Positions 51,431-61,481 of a stretch of DNA of 64,000 nt are shown here, in pieces. The notes beneath the pieces are model-generated. The model had not been told where the DNA came from and ran no database searches. It saw only the letters and a list, made by a program, of their open reading frames with translations. The position numbers and the translations under genes were made by a program. How positions within the stretch are numbered: the stretch's first letter is position 1; every line of letters begins with the position of its first letter. Where the stretch lies: assembly GCA_934203355.1 (NCBI GenBank), contig CAKPZC010000005.1, forward strand, positions 1 through 64,000. The letters run 5' to 3'. This DNA comes from an uncultured Prevotella sp. Lineage in GTDB: Bacteria > Bacteroidota > Bacteroidia > Bacteroidales > Bacteroidaceae.

Positions 51431-51496
51431 TATACCCATTCGGGTGCAAATACATAGAATTTATCTCGTATTGCACCCAAATGGGTATAATTTTTT
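51431..51496 (+). terminator. Terminator of cutC
   Basis: TATACCCATTCGGGTGCAA at 51431-51449 pairs with TTGCACCCAAATGGGTATA at 51471-51489 (one internal mismatch), then T6 running into the convergent gene's stop at 51495. Confidence 0.88.
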
Positions 51497-53720
51497 ATTT
51501 ATTCGCTTCTCCAAAATCGAAATTACCTTTATCAACACCCTCGAAAACAAAAACAGAAGACTTAGGCATTGATATAGTTATTTTCTTGTCTATGTCTACA
51601 GCTTTGCCTATAGGCAGACCACTGATGCCACCCTTGCCTATGCGCTGGTCGGCAAATGAGCTGCGCAGTGTGACAGATGTATTGATATAGGCAGGAATAT
51701 CGAACACCTCGCGCAATGTTGTTGTTAGCGTCTGTGCTGCAACATCTGGATTGCGCAGTGTAAGCGTGACCTTTTTGCCATTCCATGCCGCCCAACCATA
51801 GATATTGGCTTTTTCGCCATCCCAAGGATTGCCGCCTACCCAGTGGATGTCGGGCAGAACGTCGGAGTTGCGCTGTTGCCAATCCATTCCGTCGGCAAGT
51901 TGTTTCCACAATGTACCAGTCTTGCCCTTACTGTTCTTTATCTCGTCGAGCAACTTATAGTCGGTGTAAAGTTCCACCATTGACGAGCCACAGCCGAAGG
52001 CGCAACGCATCTCACGCACTATACCGTCGTAGTCCATTGTCTTTGACACGTCTCCGAAACGGGTAAGAATCACACCGTGTGTCATGAGTGTGTTGATAGG
52101 ACATATCGGCGAACGGTCTACAAAGTTCTGGTGAACAAGTCGGTCGCGGTAAGTAATCCACTGTTCGCGGTCGTCGCCAACACCTATTTTTCCGAAGTCG
52201 CCCTCCTGACGCCACACAGCATCGCTCACATGGAACCAGAACGGCGAAGCCCATGTGCCAACCGTAGTATTATAGAATATGTCCTTACGCTTCTTGCGCA
52301 CGTCGTTCTCAATACTGATAATAGCCTCGCAGTTTTCTATTCCAGCGTCGGTCATGTCGGGACCAACGGCTGAGAACTGTGCACTAATGCCGTCGTACTT
52401 GAAGAAACGGAAGTCGTACTTGTCAATCATGTCGCTCGAACACTTCACGAAATAGTCGTAGTAGGCAGGATTGCTGAGCTGCATGCCTCCACGTCCACGC
52501 CAATAGCCACGACGATACTCACCACTCGCTCCATATCCGCCAACAGGTCCAAGCCAAGCACCTATGCCCACACCCATCTCGCGCGCCATACGGTCGACAT
52601 TCTTGAAGCCTTCGGGGAAGTTGGGGTTGAAGGTCCATGTGCCGTAGGCATCCCATCCGTCATCAAAGACAAACGCCACTGGGGCTTTGCCATATACATC
52701 ATAGAATTTCTTCTTCCAATTAGCCACAACATCCTCACACTGCGTTGCTGTCATGTTGCCGCTGTAGTCGCCTTTGAGGTTATGCTTGTCATCAGCATCA
52801 TACTTGCCAAGATTGCCAGGAGCGTTGTTGCGGTCGATATTCAGTTCATACCATGAATTGTATATGGTCATCGGATGCCATGCCGCTGCACGCTCGCGCT
52901 CACTGTAGGCAAGGAATGAGCGGCGTGGTTGTCCCTCTGCCACAAGTCCCACAACACTGCTGACATTCCATGTCTTGCCTGCCTTCAACGTGGTGTGGCG
53001 CACCCAGTTGCCCTCCATTGGTATAATGTCACGGTTGTTAATCGTGGCAATATCGGCAGAATCCACATTATTAGTATTGACACCCATTGGGGTCTCAAGA
53101 CCTGCAAATATTTTATCGCTAAGAAGCACTGCACCGCGAGTATTTCCTACAACAACAGGAGCAGATTTTGCTTTACTGTTGTCAACGGCATAAATCATCG
53201 GCTTTATGTAGTCCATTGCCACATCCTTGTCCGACGTGATGCTCATTTCTGTGCGCAGATAGTGCGAACCGTCACGCAACACCGCACGCCATTCAACACG
53301 CATATTGCCGCGTGTAAACACAGCTTTTATTCCCTTTCCTGCAAAACGCTCAGCACCCTTGGCTGCCTGTGCGTCGGCAGTATAGGTCTCACTCGTCACG
53401 TTTTCGAGTTTCATGTCCGACGAGGTAAACTCTGTGCAGTTTGCAAGACGCACACGGAAAAGAACGTCCGACGGGAGCAAGTTCATTTCCGTACATCCGT
53501 CAAAACACAATACACCATTATTTACCGAATACGAAACTTGGAGCAGATTGTTGCCAAGAACATACTTATTCGCACTGGCATTCAATGTTGCCGTTCCAGC
53601 CTGCTTTGCCTGAGGAAACACCACTCTTTGGGCATTAGCAGATATTGGCAGTCCGCCAATAAGGCACCCCAATGCTGTAGAGCATAAAATGCCTGTATAC
53701 TTTTTACTCTTTATTTTCAT
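51495..53720 (-). CDS. Exported alpha-galactosidase-like (clan GH-D/GH36-related) protein
   Basis: A 741-residue protein with signal peptide ending near ISANAQ. An N-terminal beta-sandwich (about 35-330) precedes a (beta/alpha)8 region: PVAFVFDDGWDAYGTWTFN, RMAREMGVGIGAWLGPVGGYG, DKYDFRFFKYDG (candidate nucleophile Asp in FFKYDG), and a later all-beta domain (KVTLTLRNPD, SVFVFEGVD). The layout parallels GH36-type alpha-galactosidases. I recall relatives in Bacteroidota databases annotated enterotoxin, which I regard as a misnomer. The actual substrate is unknown. It is third in a minus-strand glycan operon. Confidence 0.7.
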   Translation of the reverse strand: MKIKSKKYTGILCSTALGCLIGGLPISANAQRVVFPQAKQAGTATLNASANKYVLGNNLLQVSYSVNNGVLCFDGCTEMNLLPSDVLFRVRLANCTEFTSSDMKLENVTSETYTADAQAAKGAERFAGKGIKAVFTRGNMRVEWRAVLRDGSHYLRTEMSITSDKDVAMDYIKPMIYAVDNSKAKSAPVVVGNTRGAVLLSDKIFAGLETPMGVNTNNVDSADIATINNRDIIPMEGNWVRHTTLKAGKTWNVSSVVGLVAEGQPRRSFLAYSERERAAAWHPMTIYNSWYELNIDRNNAPGNLGKYDADDKHNLKGDYSGNMTATQCEDVVANWKKKFYDVYGKAPVAFVFDDGWDAYGTWTFNPNFPEGFKNVDRMAREMGVGIGAWLGPVGGYGASGEYRRGYWRGRGGMQLSNPAYYDYFVKCSSDMIDKYDFRFFKYDGISAQFSAVGPDMTDAGIENCEAIISIENDVRKKRKDIFYNTTVGTWASPFWFHVSDAVWRQEGDFGKIGVGDDREQWITYRDRLVHQNFVDRSPICPINTLMTHGVILTRFGDVSKTMDYDGIVREMRCAFGCGSSMVELYTDYKLLDEIKNSKGKTGTLWKQLADGMDWQQRNSDVLPDIHWVGGNPWDGEKANIYGWAAWNGKKVTLTLRNPDVAAQTLTTTLREVFDIPAYINTSVTLRSSFADQRIGKGGISGLPIGKAVDIDKKITISMPKSSVFVFEGVDKGNFDFGEANK

Positions 53721-53808
53721 ATCTATTTAAATTTGTTTTTTTATTGTTTTTAAGTTTTAGGCAATAAACATAAAGATAAGGCTTTCATATATCAGAAAGT
53801 TCTATATG

Positions 53809-55023
53809 TTATTTCTTTACGACAAAAACGCGTGTCTCGTGCGACATCACACGCCCCTTCCATTTGGAAGCGTTGCGTGCTATGTCCTTATGCTGCCATA
53901 CGTCGCGGACGGTGTATTTGCCGGGAATGCCAAGATGGGCAAAGTCGGCTGTCAGCGTAAGGGGTTTGTCAGACGTATTGAGCAATGCAACAGCATGCGA
54001 GCCATCTGCAAGCTGGCGCACGAATATCTGATAGCTATCAGTCATTACCTTACGCTCGGCTGCCTTGCCAAGAGAATCCTGATTGATAGCGATAATCTCT
54101 GGGTTGAGCAATATACGGCGGTCGTCCTCCGACACATTGCGCAGGTCATTAGTCATAGCGAGAGGCGAAGCCATCATACACCACATACTCATCTGGGTCT
54201 GATATTCAGTCTGTGTACACCCTACTCCACCAAGATCGCTCGACGGTCCACCCTTACCGTTAAGGCCAACTACAAGCATATCCATATCGGGCCACTGTCC
54301 TGGACGTACATATCGGGCAAGCGGTGCTGTTACGTTCACGATATCAAGAATACCCATACCGCCTTGATTTACGACGTCTTTCCACATATCACGAACGTCG
54401 TAGGATGTACGCCAGAGTTGACCGCCTACTTCCTCACACCACTCTTCACACTGGCGCTGACCCCACTCGCAAATGCCGAGTGCAATGTTGCGACCAGACT
54501 TCTGCAAAGCATTTGCCATGGTGCGATAGCGATGGCGTGCCGTAGCACTATCTTCAGGAGCATTGCAGTAGTCATATTTCAAATAGTCAATATCCCACGA
54601 AGCAAACGTACGGGCATCCTGCTCTTCAAATCCAAGACTTGCAGTCCATCCACCACAGGTGAGCGGAGCTGCATCCGAATATATTCCGAGCTTTAGTCCC
54701 TTGGAGTGTACATAGTCGGCAAGTGCCTTTATGCCATGAGGGAATTTCACGGGGTCAGGAATAATGTTGTTGTGACGGTCGCGTCCACCCTGCCACAGGT
54801 CGTCGATAAAAATGTATTTGTAGCCGGCATCGCGAAAACCGCCTTCTACCATAGCATCGGCTGTCTCACGAATAAGTTGTTCGTTGATGTTGCCTTGAAA
54901 CAAATTCCATGTCATCCATCCCATTGGAGGAAGCGGAGTAAGTTGATTACGCGGAGTTGTCTGTGCTGACGCAAAGAGCGACAACAACAGCAAGGCAGAA
55001 GAAATAAATAGTGATTTTTTCAT
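53809..55023 (-). CDS. GH27 alpha-galactosidase, exported
   Basis: A 404-residue enzyme started at ATG 55023 (MKKSLFISSALLLLSLFASA). The upstream in-frame ATG at 55071 lies in the GH29 gene. GH27 core: PPMGWMTWNLFQ, YIFIDDLWQGG, the nucleophile in DYLKYDYCN (D151), the likely acid/base in WRTSYDVRDMW (D209), and GQWPDMDML. The short C-terminal sandwich ends TRVFVVKK. It removes terminal alpha-galactose. It starts 13 nt past the GH29 stop, so the two are translationally close. Confidence 0.93.
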   Translation of the reverse strand: MKKSLFISSALLLLSLFASAQTTPRNQLTPLPPMGWMTWNLFQGNINEQLIRETADAMVEGGFRDAGYKYIFIDDLWQGGRDRHNNIIPDPVKFPHGIKALADYVHSKGLKLGIYSDAAPLTCGGWTASLGFEEQDARTFASWDIDYLKYDYCNAPEDSATARHRYRTMANALQKSGRNIALGICEWGQRQCEEWCEEVGGQLWRTSYDVRDMWKDVVNQGGMGILDIVNVTAPLARYVRPGQWPDMDMLVVGLNGKGGPSSDLGGVGCTQTEYQTQMSMWCMMASPLAMTNDLRNVSEDDRRILLNPEIIAINQDSLGKAAERKVMTDSYQIFVRQLADGSHAVALLNTSDKPLTLTADFAHLGIPGKYTVRDVWQHKDIARNASKWKGRVMSHETRVFVVKK

Positions 55024-55036
55024 ATCTTTGATTGTT

Positions 55037-57190
55037 TTATAAAACGGTTCGTATGCCAATTTCTCCCACACAAACGAAATTTTTCTCCAATACTCCTTTC
55101 ACCACCCATTTCATATAACGGGCATCACAAGGCTGCTTTAACCTGATTTCCTGTGGCACCAATGTTTGGCGGATATTCTGGAAGACACCTTTTGCCACAT
55201 TCTGCCAATCGTTGCCGTCCTTACTGAGATAAATCTCATAGCTCTCGATAGCTCCATTTACATTTCGCCACATGTCCTGGCGAGGAGTGTATACCAATTC
55301 GGCAACAGGCTGAACGGTTCCCATATCTATCACCAGCTGGTCGGACGTGAAAGGCGTGTCGCCCTGAGGAGCTGTCTGGTAGAAAGTAGTGGCATCGTCA
55401 TCAATCATCTGGTTGGCTTTAGGATCAGTTGGCACTATTACTTTCCACATTTTCTTGCACTGTTCGAAAGCTACTGTCGAAACCTCTCCCTGCTTGCCAT
55501 CCTCTGCAAACACCGAAGCTCTGACAAACCCCTGATGTTCGAAAGGGAAAGGAGCTTTATATTCTGGCGAACTTACGGTTGGTTCGGAGCCATCGGTAGT
55601 GTAACGTATAGAATAGGCAGGGCGATCGGTTCGGATAGTGACCATTCCCTCCTTGCTGCGTGAAATCTGTGGCGACTCCAAATTGACAGCCTCCTTGAAC
55701 AGACTCACTTCACTCACAGCCAATGCCACAGGCGCATAAAAGCGCAGACGCAGTCTATCGGTGTTCTGATTCTCTGTCAAACGTATTATACGGCAAGCAC
55801 CAATACTGGTTGCTCCAGCTATTTCCTTCCACTGTCCAGCCTCCCAAGCATCAACTTTTACGGAATCCAATCGCTGTCCCAACCTTATATTCTCGCGTAC
55901 TTTGATCAAGTTGAACTCGCGTCTTTCGGGCAATTCAATTTTAAGCGAGCCACTGGTCACAGAGTCATCGGTTGCCCAATAGCTATAACGGTCGTCGTCG
56001 AGAAGCTGAGCCACTCCATATTTGCGGTTGGCTTTAGCACGCACGTTCGAGGCCGTCAGTTTAGCTCCTGCTATGAGATTCTTCCCGAAAGTCTCGTCCA
56101 TAAATGCAGCAAAGCCTTCCATTGCCTTCACATCTCTCCATTCCATTGTTCCCTTAGGTGTCAAGGGTATACACATGTCGAAACACTGTCCCATACCAAC
56201 ACTCGAAAGATATATGTCAAAGAGTTTCTGAGGACTCTTGGTTGTCAGGCTGTCCATAGAGTGATAGGCAAAGCGGCTTTTCAATGAGAAATCGCATTCA
56301 GCTGGTATCCAGTATTTGCCATTACGGCATCCCTCGTTGATTGCCTTGTTCCACTCTATCTTGCTGCTTGGAGTAGGACGCCCGTTCCAGTTCTTCTCAG
56401 GATACATTGTGCACCAGCATGTGTTGGAATACTGGCCTGCATATCCTCGCTCATTGCCTACCCAACGTATATCAGGACCTGGGTCGTTGAAGATAACGGC
56501 TTTCGGCTGCAACTTGCGCACAATGGCATAAATATTATCCCAGTCGTAATACGAGAGGAATCCGCCCCGATACTCATTGGCTCCACCATAATAACCTTCG
56601 CCTCCCTCGCCAGGAGCACCATCAAACCAAAGAGTGAACAACTCTCCATAATTTGTACACAACTCCGTAAGCTGACGCTTATACATATCCAAGTATTCTG
56701 GGCTACCGAAACAAGCGGCATTTCTATCCCATGGCGAGAGATACAATCCCAACTTCAGTCCATGTTTACGGCAGGCAGCCGCCCACTCGCCAACAAAGTC
56801 GCCTTTGCCCCCTTTCCATTTGGAATTGGAGATGTTATACTCAGTAGTCTTACTGGGCCACATGCAGAATCCACCATGATGCTTGGCATTGATAAGAAAG
56901 CCTTTTGACCCGGCTTTCTTTGCAAGAAGTACTATCTCCTCTGGATTAAAGTCAACGGGATTTACCAAATCGGGCGACTCGTTGCCCCATCCCCAGTGTA
57001 TGTCGAGGGCGTTGTTCTGATTGAACTCAATCATATTGTACATTTCCATCTCGTGCCATGCCTGCAGACGCTCAGAAGGCAACGCACCATAAGGTTCGGG
57101 AGGAGCCACCGAGCTCGACCCACAGGCTAACAATCCCATGATGCAGGCAAAGAGTCCAATCCTGCAACTTTTTTTCCAGATTTCCTTCAT
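55037..57190 (-). CDS. GH29 alpha-L-fucosidase lipoprotein
   Basis: A 717-residue protein with a lipobox at GLLACG, Cys23, giving a lipid-anchored enzyme. The fucosidase barrel shows WHEMEMYNMIEFNQNN, GFLINAKHHGGFCMWPS, and the nucleophile in ELFTLWFDGAPGE (D190). The C-terminal 320 residues hold beta-modules: two F5/8 type C-like segments (NRKYGVAQLLDDDRYSYWATDD; DPKANQMIDDDATTFYQ) with a chitobiase/Fn3-like piece (RYTTDGSEPTVSSPEY) between. It releases fucose from glycans and heads the operon with GH27 and the GH36-like gene. Confidence 0.93.
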   Translation of the reverse strand: MKEIWKKSCRIGLFACIMGLLACGSSSVAPPEPYGALPSERLQAWHEMEMYNMIEFNQNNALDIHWGWGNESPDLVNPVDFNPEEIVLLAKKAGSKGFLINAKHHGGFCMWPSKTTEYNISNSKWKGGKGDFVGEWAAACRKHGLKLGLYLSPWDRNAACFGSPEYLDMYKRQLTELCTNYGELFTLWFDGAPGEGGEGYYGGANEYRGGFLSYYDWDNIYAIVRKLQPKAVIFNDPGPDIRWVGNERGYAGQYSNTCWCTMYPEKNWNGRPTPSSKIEWNKAINEGCRNGKYWIPAECDFSLKSRFAYHSMDSLTTKSPQKLFDIYLSSVGMGQCFDMCIPLTPKGTMEWRDVKAMEGFAAFMDETFGKNLIAGAKLTASNVRAKANRKYGVAQLLDDDRYSYWATDDSVTSGSLKIELPERREFNLIKVRENIRLGQRLDSVKVDAWEAGQWKEIAGATSIGACRIIRLTENQNTDRLRLRFYAPVALAVSEVSLFKEAVNLESPQISRSKEGMVTIRTDRPAYSIRYTTDGSEPTVSSPEYKAPFPFEHQGFVRASVFAEDGKQGEVSTVAFEQCKKMWKVIVPTDPKANQMIDDDATTFYQTAPQGDTPFTSDQLVIDMGTVQPVAELVYTPRQDMWRNVNGAIESYEIYLSKDGNDWQNVAKGVFQNIRQTLVPQEIRLKQPCDARYMKWVVKGVLEKNFVCVGEIGIRTVL

Positions 57191-57278
57191 CTTGATTTTT
57201 CGATTTTAATTAGTTGTGATTGTTGTTTAATTAGTATCATTGTCTTAATGGTTTGCCTTTTTATTGTAGTAGTAAGTG

Positions 57279-57308
57279 CAAAGGTAAGAAAAAACTCGCG
57301 AAAGACAA
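57279..57308 (-). promoter_or_regulatory. Promoter of the GH29-GH27-GH36-like operon
   Basis: Minus strand TTG (57308-57306), a 19-nt spacer, TACCTTTG (57286-57279). It overlaps the terminator of the upstream gltX, with the TTG inside its loop region. Confidence 0.7.
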
Positions 57309-57341
57309 GCATGCTTTTATTACTTTAATCTTTCGCGAGTT
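57287..57341 (-). terminator. Intrinsic terminator of gltX
   Basis: AACTCGCGAAAGA at 57293-57305 pairs perfectly with TCTTTCGCGAGTT at 57329-57341. The minus strand is then TTTTTTC. Confidence 0.9.
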
Positions 57342-57389
57342 ATCAAATGTTATTTTTTACTTTTAGTATTTAGTTCTTTACCGAAGTCT

Positions 57390-58907
57390 TTACTTCAGCA
57401 CCTCAATAGCACGCTGTAGACGCTTCAAGGTCTCCTCCTTGCCGAGGAACGCTGAGATGTCGAACATGCCAGGACCCTTACCTATACCTACGAGAGCAAG
57501 ACGGAAGGCGTTCATCACGTCGCCAAGCTTGTAGCCCTTGTCCTCAACCCACTTGAGCACAACAGGCTCCTGACCCTCTACAGAGAAGTCGTCGATGGCA
57601 TTCAACACTTCGGCAAGCTCGCCCATAACACGGGCTGAGTCTTCCTTCCAACGCTTCTTCACGGTCTTGGCATCGTATTCTGTTGGGGCAATGAAGAAGA
57701 ACGAACACAGAGGCCAAAGTTCCTTCACAAAGTTAACACGATCCTTCATCATCGACACAACCTTGGTGACACGCTCCATAGACTCGTCCACTCCGTTGCC
57801 AGCTACTATTGGCGCAAAAAGATTGGCAATCTCTTCGTTCGACTTGCGCAGTATGTATTCGTGATTGAACCAGATGCCTTTTTGATAGTCGAAGCGCGCT
57901 CCTGCCTTTGAACACTTATGTATGTCGAACAACTCCACAAGCTCGTCGAGCGAAAAGATTTCCTGTTCGGTGCCAGGATTCCAGCCAAGCAGAGCGAGGA
58001 AGTTGATAACAGCCTCGGGGAAGTAGCCACTCTCGCGGAAGCCCGACGATACCTCTCCAGTCTTCGGGTCGTGCCATTCAAGCGGGAATACGGGGAAACC
58101 CAGACGGTCGCCGTCGCGCTTCGACAGCTTGCCCTTGCCTTCGGGCTTGAGAAGCAGCGGCAGGTGGGCAAATGTAGGCATTGTGTCCTCCCAGCCGAAA
58201 GCACGGTAGAGAAGTACATGGAGCGGAGCCGACGGCAACCACTCCTCGCCACGAATCACGTGGGTTATCTCCATCAAGTGGTCGTCGACGATGTTTGCAA
58301 GGTGATAGGTTGGCAACTCGTCGGCACTCTTATATAGCACCTTGTCGTCGAGGATGTCGCTCTTAATCTTCACGTCGCCGCGAATCATGTCGTTAACATG
58401 CACCTCAATACCAGGCTCCACCTTGAAGCGTACAACATACTGCTGTCCGTCGCTGATGCGCTGCTCTACCTCCTCTTTCGAGAGAGTAAGCGAGTTGGTC
58501 ATCTGCATACGTGTGTGGGCGTCGTACTGGAAATTCTGAATCTCGGCACGCTTTGCCTCAAGCTCCTCAGGAGTGTCGAAGGCTATGTAAGCCTTGCCAT
58601 CTGCCATGAGTTGGTCGACATACTTCTTATAGATGGCACGGCGCTCGCTCTGACGATAAGGACCGTGGTTGCCACCAAACGAAACACCCTCGTCGAACTT
58701 GATGCCGAGCCAGCGAAACGACTCGATAATATATTCCTCGGCTCCAGGTACAAAACGGTTGGAGTCGGTGTCCTCAATGCGGAACACAAGATCGCCGCCG
58801 TGCTGGCGAGCGAAGAGATAGTTATACAATGCTGTACGCACACCACCGATGTGCAATGCGCCCGTAGGACTTGGTGCGAAGCGCACTCTTACTTTTCTAT
58901 CAGACAT
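57390..58907 (-). CDS. gltX: Glutamate-tRNA ligase
   Basis: A 505-residue class I synthetase charging tRNA-Glu. The HIGH motif is [18 protein letters not shown] (residues 12-29) and the KMSKS counterpart is [40 protein letters not shown] are typical. Length is normal. TACCTTTG at 58936-58943 on the minus strand is a candidate -7 box. It is divergent to the HD gene. Confidence 0.97.
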   Translation of the reverse strand: MSDRKVRVRFAPSPTGALHIGGVRTALYNYLFARQHGGDLVFRIEDTDSNRFVPGAEEYIIESFRWLGIKFDEGVSFGGNHGPYRQSERRAIYKKYVDQLMADGKAYIAFDTPEELEAKRAEIQNFQYDAHTRMQMTNSLTLSKEEVEQRISDGQQYVVRFKVEPGIEVHVNDMIRGDVKIKSDILDDKVLYKSADELPTYHLANIVDDHLMEITHVIRGEEWLPSAPLHVLLYRAFGWEDTMPTFAHLPLLLKPEGKGKLSKRDGDRLGFPVFPLEWHDPKTGEVSSGFRESGYFPEAVINFLALLGWNPGTEQEIFSLDELVELFDIHKCSKAGARFDYQKGIWFNHEYILRKSNEEIANLFAPIVAGNGVDESMERVTKVVSMMKDRVNFVKELWPLCSFFFIAPTEYDAKTVKKRWKEDSARVMGELAEVLNAIDDFSVEGQEPVVLKWVEDKGYKLGDVMNAFRLALVGIGKGPGMFDISAFLGKEETLKRLQRAIEVLK

Positions 58908-58935
58908 ATATGTGTTATATTTAATATTTTTGATG

Positions 58936-58943
58936 CAAAGGTA
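58936..58943 (-). promoter_or_regulatory. Candidate -7 box of gltX
   Basis: Minus strand TACCTTTG, 28 nt before the start. No strong -33 TTG found. Confidence 0.5.
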
Positions 58944-59010
58944 CGATAAATTTCCCTATTTTGACATTTTTTTTGTAATATTGCAGTCCAAACTTATAAT
59001 ATAACAATCT

Positions 59011-61065
59011 ATGAACAGATTTAGCAACAGCAACAACCGCTTTTGGCGCAACCTGCTCACCCGTTTCGCACTGGTCGTAGTCACTGTGACGGTCATCGTG
59101 TGGGCACTGCCGCGCAACGAGGGCCAACGATTCAAGTACGACATCGGCAAACCGTGGATGTACGGGTCGTTCATAGCCAAGTTCGATTTCCCCATCTACA
59201 AGACCGACGAGGCCATCAAGGCACAAGAGGACTCATTGCTCGAGACCTACCAGCCTTATTACAACTACGACAAGTCGGTGGAGGCAAAACAAGTGGAGAA
59301 ATTCACAAGCGACTACCACAACGGCATCCCCGGACTGCCACACGAGTATTTGGGCATAATAGCCCAGCGACTTCACAATCTCTATCAGGCAGGCATCATG
59401 GACACGCCCGAATACAACGAAATCTATCGCGACTCCACAACCCAGGTGCGCGTAGTGATGGGCAACAAGGCACAGAGCATACCGCTCAGCAACTTATACT
59501 CCACACTTTCTGCCTACGAGCAGCTGTTCCTCGACGAGCGCATCGCCGACCAACGCCCCATATTGCAACGCTGCAACCTCAACAACTACATTGAGCCCAA
59601 CCTTGTCTACGACAAGCCACGCTCAGAAACCGAGCGCAACGACCTGCTATCGTCAATACCACCGGCAAGTGGCATGGTGATGAGCGGACAGAAGGTTATC
59701 GACCGTGGCGACATTGTTGACGAATATACCTATCGTGTGCTCAACTCGTTCGAGCGCGAACTACGGCGCCGCTCGGCATCACAAGAAGAGATTGCAAACA
59801 CACTGATTGGACAAATTGTGTTCGTGACGCTAATGGTAGTACTCTTCACACTCTATCTTGCTCTATTCCGACGCGACTATTTCAACAAGCCACGCTCCAT
59901 AGCCATGCTCTATTCGCTCATCACAATGTTCCCTGTGGTGGTGTCGATGATGGTGCGCCACAACATCATGAGTGTATACATCATACCATTTGCCATGGCA
60001 CCTATATTCGTGCGTGTGTTCATGGACTCGCGCACGGCTTTCGTAGAGCATGTGACAATGATTCTCATCTGCACCACCGCCGTGAGATACCAGTACGAAT
60101 TCATCATCATCCAACTTGTAGCCGGACTCATCGCCATATACTCGCTACGCGAGCTAACACGACGGGCGCAGGTGTTCAAGACCGGCATTCTCGTAGCTGT
60201 GGGTAGCACCGTGGTCTACTTCGCAATGCAGATGATGCAGGACAACGACTTCACATTGATGGATCACGACATGTACTATCACTTCGTAGTGAACGGAGTG
60301 TTGCTGCTCCTGTCATATCCGCTGATGTATATCATCGAAAAAATGTTCGGATTCGTGTCGAGTGTCACACTGTTTGAGTTGTCGAACACCAACCGCGGCA
60401 TACTGCGCAACCTATCGGAGATAGCACCTGGCACCTTCCAGCACTCCATAACCGTTGGCAACCTCGCAGCCGAAATTGCCAACAAGATTGGAGCCAACTC
60501 GCTGCTTGTGCGTACTGGCGCACTCTATCACGACATAGGAAAAATGACCGACCCCGTGTTCTTCACCGAAAACCAAGCTGGTGTTAACCCCCACGACAAC
60601 ATGCCATACAACGAGAGTGCACGCATCGTTATCAATCATGTCACCGAAGGAGTGAAGATTGCAGAGCGCGAGAACCTGCCAAGCATCATACGCGACTTTA
60701 TCTTAACCCACCATGGCAACGGCATGACAAAGTATTTCTACATAAAATACAAAAACGAGCATCCTGATGAGGAGGTCGACCCCATACCGTTCCAATATCC
60801 CGGACCAAACCCCTTCACTCGCGAGCAAGCCATCCTAATGATTGCCGATGGTGTGGAGGCTGCTTCGCGCTCTCTGCCCGAATACACCGAGGAAAGCATA
60901 TCGTGCCTCGTTAACAAAATCATCGACGGCGACGTGAGCGAAGGCTACTTCAAGGAATGCCCAATCACTTTCCGCGACATTGCCCTGGCTAAACTCGTAC
61001 TCATCGAACGCCTCAAGGCTATATACCACACACGTATATCCTACCCAGAGGCGAAAAAGGCATAA
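59011..61065 (+). CDS. PgpH-like 7TM-HD domain phosphodiesterase
   Basis: A 684-residue protein: one N-terminal TM (FALVVVTVTVIVWALP), an extracellular 7TMR-HDED domain (about 50-270), a seven-helix membrane block (about 285-450; FVTLMVVLFTLYLALF ... GVLLLLSYPLMYIIEKMF), and a cytoplasmic HD domain with HSITVGNLAAEI and ALYHDIGKMTDPVFF, then LTHHG. This is the layout of PgpH, which hydrolyses the second messenger c-di-AMP. Metal ligands H...HD...H look intact. A role in osmotic and envelope control is inferred. Confidence 0.92.
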   Translation: MNRFSNSNNRFWRNLLTRFALVVVTVTVIVWALPRNEGQRFKYDIGKPWMYGSFIAKFDFPIYKTDEAIKAQEDSLLETYQPYYNYDKSVEAKQVEKFTSDYHNGIPGLPHEYLGIIAQRLHNLYQAGIMDTPEYNEIYRDSTTQVRVVMGNKAQSIPLSNLYSTLSAYEQLFLDERIADQRPILQRCNLNNYIEPNLVYDKPRSETERNDLLSSIPPASGMVMSGQKVIDRGDIVDEYTYRVLNSFERELRRRSASQEEIANTLIGQIVFVTLMVVLFTLYLALFRRDYFNKPRSIAMLYSLITMFPVVVSMMVRHNIMSVYIIPFAMAPIFVRVFMDSRTAFVEHVTMILICTTAVRYQYEFIIIQLVAGLIAIYSLRELTRRAQVFKTGILVAVGSTVVYFAMQMMQDNDFTLMDHDMYYHFVVNGVLLLLSYPLMYIIEKMFGFVSSVTLFELSNTNRGILRNLSEIAPGTFQHSITVGNLAAEIANKIGANSLLVRTGALYHDIGKMTDPVFFTENQAGVNPHDNMPYNESARIVINHVTEGVKIAERENLPSIIRDFILTHHGNGMTKYFYIKYKNEHPDEEVDPIPFQYPGPNPFTREQAILMIADGVEAASRSLPEYTEESISCLVNKIIDGDVSEGYFKECPITFRDIALAKLVLIERLKAIYHTRISYPEAKKA

Positions 61066-61109
61066 ACAGCCACAAAGTAAAGAAGACATAAAAAAGGGAT
61101 AACTACACC

Positions 61110-61316
61110 ATGAATACAGAAAATTCTAAAAAAAGCGAGCCTTCGATTTCATATAGAACTGCATCCGTCAGCGATATGACCGTTGGCTCGCCTCTACGTC
61201 AAATCACAAAGTTTGCCCTGCCACTGATATTGGGCTACATACTACAACAGATGTATCTCGTGATTGATGCCGCCATCGTGGGCACCTGGTGTATGGCAGA
61301 TGAAATGTTTTGGTGA
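61110..61316 (+). pseudogene. Truncated MATE efflux transporter
   Basis: A 68-codon fragment. The segment MTVGSPLRQITKFALPLILG followed by YILQQMYLVIDAAIVGTW is the usual N-terminus of Bacteroidota MATE transporters (whole proteins are about 440-460 residues). After GTW the homology breaks at about 61289 and a foreign CMADEMFW-stop follows. The rest of the gene is not found within the next 2.7 kb. Right after the break an inverted repeat (61293-61329) begins. It looks like a gene truncated by insertion/deletion, not a functional small protein. Confidence 0.75.
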
Positions 61317-61329
61317 AAAAATCTGCCAT
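61293..61329. repeat. Inverted repeat at the MATE break
   Basis: ATGGCAGAT at 61293-61301 and ATCTGCCAT at 61321-61329 are exact reverse complements with a 19-nt loop, starting three to four bases after the last MATE-homologous codon. A second, weaker inverted repeat, GTGACAT/ATGTCAC, lies at 61332-61338 and 61387-61393. They may be ends of a lost mobile element. Confidence 0.6.
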
Positions 61330-61481
61330 AAGTGACATAAGCGCTGCAATATACTTATTATCAGTGGTTTAACGAATGGTAGATACATGTCACTTTCGAG
61401 TTTTTAGGTGGAAATGTGCCAGCCTGAGGTGAATATCTACCAACTATAGTTAAGAGACATTCAGAGAGGACACCAATTGTT

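Noticed and set aside
55024-55071. Longer GH27 start at 55071
   Set aside because: It lacks a signal peptide and overlaps the end of the GH29 gene; ATG at 55023 gives a clean signal.
61110-61316. A genuine 68-residue membrane protein
   Set aside because: The sequence equals a MATE N-terminus and breaks mid-helix; truncation explains it better.
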